A program made the position numbers and the translations under genes. Under the pieces are notes generated by a model. The model worked only from the letters and a program-made list of their open reading frames with translations. It searched no databases and was not told the origin of the DNA. Positions 60,018-64,000 of a stretch of DNA of 64,000 bases are shown here, piece by piece. The stretch covers positions 1 to 64,000 of the forward strand of contig CAVSRB010000001.1 of NCBI GenBank assembly GCA_963730305.1, read 5' to 3'. The stretch's first letter is position 1. The number at the start of each line of letters is the position of its first letter. This DNA comes from CAMYMQ01 sp963730305. GTDB lineage: Bacteria > Pseudomonadota > Alphaproteobacteria > Bin65.

Positions 60018-61178
60018 CTAGCGCCCGAAATAGGCGGTCATTCGCCGGATCGCCTCGTCCAGGGTCGCGTCCTCCTTGCAGAAGGAGAAGCGGGCGAAGT
60101 GGGTCGGCGGGTCGTCGCCGTAGAAGGCGCTGACCGGCACCGCGGTGACGCCGGCGTCGGTGGTCAAGGTCTTGCAGAAGTCGACGTCGCTGCCGTTGAA
60201 GCCGACCGAGCGGATGTCGACGGTGATGAAGTAGGTGCCGGCGCAGTCGATGATGTCGAAGCCGAGGTCGCGCAGGCCCGCGGCGAAGCGGTCGCGGCTG
60301 CGCTGCATCGACGCCGCCAGGCCCTCGAAATAGGCGTCGTCCTTGCCGAGCCCGTAGGCGGTCGCCCGCTGCAGGTTGGGCGGCGTGGTGAAGGTCAGAT
60401 ACTGGTGCGCCTTGGTGATCGGCGTCAGCATCTCGGCCGCCGCCGTGATGTAGCCGACCTTCCAGCCGGTCAGCGAGAAGGTCTTGCCCGCCGAGCCGAT
60501 CCGCGCCGTGCGCGCGCGCATGCCCGGCAGGGTCATGATCGGGATGTGGCGGCGGTCGTCGAAGACGAGGTGTTCGTAGACCTCGTCGGCGACGACGTAG
60601 GCGTCATGGGCCTGGCACAGCTCGGCGATCAGGCCGAGCTCGGCTTCCGAGAACACCTTCGAGGCCGGGTTCATCGGGGTGTTGAGCAGGATCAGCTTGG
60701 TCCGGTCCGAGAAGGCGGCGCGCAGGGCGGCCTCGTCGAGCGTCCAGTCCGGCGGCTCGACCCGGACCAGCTTCGGCGTCGCCCCCGCCCGCCGGACGAT
60801 CGGCAGGTAGGAATCGTAGAGCGGCTCGATCAGCACGACCTCGTCGCCGGGCTCGATCAGGCCGAACAGGCAGGCGGCCAGCGCCTCGGTCGCGCCCGAG
60901 GTGACCAGCGTCTCGCTCTGCCAGTCGACGTCGAGCCCGTAGAAGCGCTTGTTGTGGGTGGCGACCGCCTGGCGCAGCTCGGGCACGCCCATCATCGGCG
61001 GATACTGGTTGGGCCGGTCGTCGAGCGCCTCGTGCGCGGCGGCGCGCACGTCGTCGGGCCCGTTGCCGTCCGGGAAGCCCTGGCCGAGGTTGACCGACTG
61101 GTGCTCGATCGCCAGCCGCGACATCACCTCGAACACGGTCATGCCGTAGCCGGAAAGGACGCTGTTCCCCGTCTTCAT
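60018..61178 (-). CDS. Class I/II aminotransferase, kynurenine/methionine aminotransferase-like
   Basis: 386 residues, fold-type I. PLP Lys in RIGSAGKTFSLTGWKVGYIT; the Asn and Asp of the PLP ring in LLNTPMNPASKVF and YVVADEVYEHLVF; substrate-carboxylate Arg near FARFSFCK. The motif NLGQGFPDGNGPDDV and GKTFS...TGWK match the KAT/MetAT (YbdL-like) group, which use methionine, kynurenine or phenylalanine with 2-oxo acids. Ends 14 bases before the crotonase start. Confidence 0.88.
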   Translation of the reverse strand: MKTGNSVLSGYGMTVFEVMSRLAIEHQSVNLGQGFPDGNGPDDVRAAAHEALDDRPNQYPPMMGVPELRQAVATHNKRFYGLDVDWQSETLVTSGATEALAACLFGLIEPGDEVVLIEPLYDSYLPIVRRAGATPKLVRVEPPDWTLDEAALRAAFSDRTKLILLNTPMNPASKVFSEAELGLIAELCQAHDAYVVADEVYEHLVFDDRRHIPIMTLPGMRARTARIGSAGKTFSLTGWKVGYITAAAEMLTPITKAHQYLTFTTPPNLQRATAYGLGKDDAYFEGLAASMQRSRDRFAAGLRDLGFDIIDCAGTYFITVDIRSVGFNGSDVDFCKTLTTDAGVTAVPVSAFYGDDPPTHFARFSFCKEDATLDEAIRRMTAYFGR

Positions 61179-61309
61179 GGCAGCGCTTTTACCACAGCCG
61201 CGCGCCCGCGCGAGCGGTCGGCGGGGGTCGTCTCATCGTGATCGGACAAGGATTTGAAGCCATGCTATCTTTGGTTGATTAAGTGACGATCTTGGTTAGT
61301 GGAGCGATC

Positions 61310-62344
61310 ATGGCAGACCAGAGTTACGTGCAGCCCGGCCTGATCCTGGCGCGAGATGATGGCGGTACCGTCGAGCAGGTCAAGGCGCTTCAGCACGACC
61401 TGCGCGCGCTGGGCTACCTCCACCACGGCATCGACGGTGATTTCGGCTCGGGAACCGAACGCGCCGTGAAGGCGCTCCAGTACGACCTGCTCGAGAATGA
61501 CGGCGGCGGCAACGACGGTGAGGCGCCCGTCGCGGTCACGGCCTATCGCCAGGGGCGCGACATTGCCGTGACCGGCCGCGTCGACCAAGATACCGCCGCC
61601 TGCATCGCCGCCATGATGGCCGATCCCCAGTTCCCCAAGCTGCCGCGTTCGGACACGCCGGCCCAGGACAACGCCGCGATAGTCGAGACCGTGCGGGCGC
61701 TGCGATCGGACCGGGTGCCGATCCCCTTCATGATCGCGATGTTCCGTCAGGAAAGCGGTCTGCGCCACTTTCGGGTGCCGACCCACCGGGACGACGACAG
61801 CTTCATCGTCGTCGGTCTCGATCGCAACAGGGACGCCCATCCGGAGGCGGTGACGTCGCGGGGCTACGGCCTTGGCCAGTATACCCTGTTCCATCATCCG
61901 CCGACGCCGCCGGAAGTGGGCCGCTACCTGCTCGATCCGCCGGCCAACCTCGCCGCCGCCGTCGACGAATACCGGACCAAGTTCGACGGCTTCATCACCG
62001 GGCCGACCGACGGGACCCGCGCTGACGACCGCATCGCCGAGCATGGCGACGCCCCGCTGCGCCCGTGCCGGTTCGAGCCGACCGACGCGCGCCATCTGCG
62101 CGATTGCCGCAACTGCGCCGTGGAGGCCGGGTCGACCGACATCGTGTCGGGCACGACGCCGCTCTACCCCGGTTCCGGGTCGGTCTATCAGCCGACCCCC
62201 AACTACGGCAGCGCTGACTATGCCGGCGTCCCGGTGCGCGCCAATTTCCATTGCGACTGGCCGTACGCCTCGCGGCGCTACAACGGCAGCGGCATCGGCT
62301 CGTACCACTATCAGGCGCGGATCCTGCGCAACCTGTTGCGCTGA
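61310..62344 (+). CDS. Peptidoglycan-binding protein with lysozyme-like domain
   Basis: 344 residues from an ATG at 61,310 with GTGGAGCG upstream. Residues about 20-95 are a PG-binding-1 domain (LRALGYLHHGIDGDFGSGTE, RAVKALQYDL). Residues about 130-270 resemble a lysozyme/transglycosylase fold: catalytic Glu in IAMFRQESGLRHF and the RGYGLGQYTLFHH block in place of GLMQ. No signal peptide is visible, so export by a non-Sec route, by type VI-like injection or lysis, would be needed. Four Cys near the C-terminus (PCRFEPTDARHLRDCRNCAV) may bind a metal or form disulfides. Family unknown. Confidence 0.7.
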   Translation: MADQSYVQPGLILARDDGGTVEQVKALQHDLRALGYLHHGIDGDFGSGTERAVKALQYDLLENDGGGNDGEAPVAVTAYRQGRDIAVTGRVDQDTAACIAAMMADPQFPKLPRSDTPAQDNAAIVETVRALRSDRVPIPFMIAMFRQESGLRHFRVPTHRDDDSFIVVGLDRNRDAHPEAVTSRGYGLGQYTLFHHPPTPPEVGRYLLDPPANLAAAVDEYRTKFDGFITGPTDGTRADDRIAEHGDAPLRPCRFEPTDARHLRDCRNCAVEAGSTDIVSGTTPLYPGSGSVYQPTPNYGSADYAGVPVRANFHCDWPYASRRYNGSGIGSYHYQARILRNLLR

Positions 62345-62377
62345 CCGGGGGGCCGGCGTGTCCGCTGGCCGCCGGCG

Positions 62378-63631
62378 CTAGTCAGCGGGAGATCGCGGGC
62401 GGATCAGCAGGAACACGGCCAGGGCGGCCAGCGTCATCGCCGCCATCGTGATCGGGAAGGCGCGGATCGGAAAGCTGTCATGGAGGGCCGCCACGAACAG
62501 GGTCCCCAGCGCGCCGCCGGCCATCTGGGCGAACCCGACCACCGACGAGGCCGTGCCCGCCAGCGCGCCGAACAGGCTGAGCGCGCCGGCGATCGCCATC
62601 GGCGCGAACACGCCGAGCCCGGTGATGTAGACCACCATGGTCGCGGTGATCGTGTAGCGATTGAAGGTGTCGATCCCGGGCAGGATCAGCATGACGATGC
62701 TGCCGATCGACAGCAGGCAGAGGCCGGCGATCGCGATCGCGTTCGACGAGACCACCCCCGCGAGCCGCCGGGTGACGATGCCGCCGAAGATGAAGCCGCT
62801 GGTCGTGATCGGCGGGTAGAGGCCGTATTCCGTCGGCGAGACGCCCAGATGCTCGACGAAGATGGCGGGCGAGCCGGCGAGGAAGCCGAACAGGCCGCCG
62901 AAGACGAGGGCGTTCGCCAGCGTGTAGCGGGTGAAGGCGAGCGAGCGGACGACGGTGCCGTAGCCGCGCATCGTGTCGCCCAGCCGCAGCCGCGCCAGCG
63001 GCATCCTGTTGGTCTCGGGCAGGCGGACGAGCGTGGTGACCAGCACCAGCAGGCCCAGCGCGCCGGCGGCGATGAACTGGGCCCGCCAGTCGAACACCGC
63101 CTGCAGCAGGCCGCCGATCAACGGCGTGAAGCCGGGCACCAGGGCGAAGAAGATCGCGACCACCGCCATCACCCGGGTGAGCTGGGCGCCGGCGAAGACG
63201 TCGCGGATGATCGCCCGGGCGACGACGACGCCCGAGCTGGCGCCGAGCGCCTGGAGGACACGGCCGCCGATCATCACGTCGATCGATCCCGCCGCTGCGC
63301 AGACGCCGGAGCCGACCAGGAAGATCGCCGTGCCGGCCAGCACCACCCGGCGGCGGCCCCAGCGGTCCGACAGCGGTCCGTAGCCGAGCTGCGCGACCGC
63401 GAAGACCATCAGGTAGCTGGTCAGGGTGAGCTGGACCATCGGCATCGTCGTCGCCAGGTCGCGCGCGATCGCGGCGAAGGACGGCAGGTAGATGCTGGTG
63501 GCGAACTGGCCCAGCGCCGACAGCAGGGTCAATAGCGCGATGTAGAAGACCGACGCGGGAATCAGCCCGTAGCCGGCGCCCGCCCCCGGCGGCGCGGCCG
63601 ACGGATCGGGGCGCGTCTGTTCGCGTGTCAT
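62378..63631 (-). CDS. MFS drug exporter, Bcr/CflA family
   Basis: 417 residues and about 12 helices, drug:proton antiporter DHA1. Motif A is GPLSDRWGRRRVV; motif C region includes VVAIFFALVPGFTPLIGGLL. Start at 63,631 (MTREQTRPDPSA); the protein ends at the 3' flank in LLIRPRSPAD. Expected to export drugs or small peptides such as bicyclomycin. It is convergent with the lysozyme-like gene, separated by 33 bases, and divergent from the partial aminotransferase; the gap of 139 bases holds no clear operator. Confidence 0.88.
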   Translation of the reverse strand: MTREQTRPDPSAAPPGAGAGYGLIPASVFYIALLTLLSALGQFATSIYLPSFAAIARDLATTMPMVQLTLTSYLMVFAVAQLGYGPLSDRWGRRRVVLAGTAIFLVGSGVCAAAGSIDVMIGGRVLQALGASSGVVVARAIIRDVFAGAQLTRVMAVVAIFFALVPGFTPLIGGLLQAVFDWRAQFIAAGALGLLVLVTTLVRLPETNRMPLARLRLGDTMRGYGTVVRSLAFTRYTLANALVFGGLFGFLAGSPAIFVEHLGVSPTEYGLYPPITTSGFIFGGIVTRRLAGVVSSNAIAIAGLCLLSIGSIVMLILPGIDTFNRYTITATMVVYITGLGVFAPMAIAGALSLFGALAGTASSVVGFAQMAGGALGTLFVAALHDSFPIRAFPITMAAMTLAALAVFLLIRPRSPAD

Positions 63632-63770
63632 GGTATCTGGTCCGGGCCGGGGGCGGTGGCATCTGACGTGCGCCACGGGGATTGCGGGGACGGCGCCCCG
63701 CTGTCAAGGCGAAACGGTTTGCCGCACGTGGTTGACAGCGGCATAGTGCCGACCCCACGGTGAGGGCCCC

Positions 63771-64000
63771 ATGCAGCACCCCTCCAGCCCGCAACTATCG
63801 CGCCGCACCGCGCGTCTCGGCACCGAGACGGCGTTCCAGGTGCTCGCCCGCGCCGAGGCGCTGCGCCGGACCGGGCGCGACGTCATCAACCTCGGCATCG
63901 GCCAGCCCGACTTCAAAACCCCGCCCCACATCGTCGAGGCGGCGCAGAAGGCGCTCGCCGACGGCCATCACGGCTACACCCCGGCCGGCGGCATCCCGGA
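63771..64000 (+). CDS. Class I/II aminotransferase, N-terminal part cut by window end
   Basis: The frame from ATG 63,771 reads MQHPSSPQLSRRTARLGTET, then AFQVLARAEALRRTGRDVIN, LGIGQPDFKTPPHIVEAAQK and ALADGHHGYTPAGGIP. The LGIGQPDF-x-TP motif and YTPAGGIP are typical of the aspartate/alanine aminotransferase group (IgammaB). About 77 residues are present of an expected 390. The PLP Lys lies beyond the window. Confidence 0.88.
   Translation, partial: MQHPSSPQLSRRTARLGTETAFQVLARAEALRRTGRDVINLGIGQPDFKTPPHIVEAAQKALADGHHGYTPAGGIP

Overview
The window is not one genome. Bases 1 to about 33,570 read as a member of the Chloroflexota, probably Anaerolineae-like: a HerA/NurA repair pair, the cluster tRNA-tuf-rpmG-tRNA-secE-nusG-rplKAJL, strong AGGAGG ribosome sites, GxxExxY remnants and moderate GC. 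Bases from about 33,580 to the end read as a GC-rich alphaproteobacterium, probably Rhodospirillales-like: tig-clpP order, Nnr, TRAP transporter, LysR/TetR/MarR regulators and catabolic enzymes. The two halves meet inside two unrelated genes, cysS and clpP, each cut at the same point. This is best explained as a chimeric assembly join. Single-base frameshifts are frequent in the first half, even in rplA and nusG, so much of the apparent gene decay is probably sequence error.

Region by region, first half. 1-3013: one IS4-like insertion sequence nested in another, which had itself cut a sulfotransferase-like gene. 3.8-4.9 kb: a SWIM zinc-finger gene behind a short leader with a possible leader peptide and terminator, then a small membrane protein. 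5.0-9.4 kb: a minus-strand operon of an acetyltransferase, an ABC ATPase, two permeases and endonuclease V. 9.6-12 kb: a two-component system. 12-16 kb: nurA, a small probable HAS-barrel gene, a GxxExxY pseudogene and herA. 16-21.3 kb: mixed metabolic genes (aldo/keto reductase, acetyltransferase, Asp-box protein, SDR, esterase, Nudix, HIT). 21.3-25.4 kb: lytic transglycosylase, a membrane protein with a LexA-type site in the promoter region, and a second two-component system. 25.5-32.2 kb: the translation cluster with four tRNAs, then rlmB and a truncated cysS.

Second half. 33.6-35.5 kb: truncated clpP, tig, tRNA-Leu. 35.6-40.4 kb: a cytoplasmic reductive dehalogenase, a MarR regulator with a clear palindromic operator, a transketolase/pyruvate-dehydrogenase-E1-like enzyme and a 73-residue unknown protein. 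40.5-45 kb: Nnr, a crotonase and an adenylate cyclase with TPRs. 45-54.8 kb: a probable catabolic locus built around a TRAP transporter, an M81 peptidase-like protein and a TetR regulator, divergent from an aminotransferase, a phosphotriesterase-like lactonase/hydrolase, an XRE-cupin regulator and an amidase. 55-57.7 kb: azoreductase with divergent LysR regulator, then an SDR preceded by a striking 10-bp-phased repeat array. 57.8-64 kb: tRNA-His, a secreted unknown protein, crotonase, two aminotransferases (the last cut by the window edge), a peptidoglycan-binding lysozyme-like protein and a drug exporter.

The strongest candidates for something undescribed are the phased repeat array at 56,775-56,947, the MarR-controlled rdhA locus, the NurA/HAS-barrel/HerA trio and the leader-peptide attenuator before the SWIM gene. 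No CRISPR array, rRNA, prophage or recognised defence island was found.
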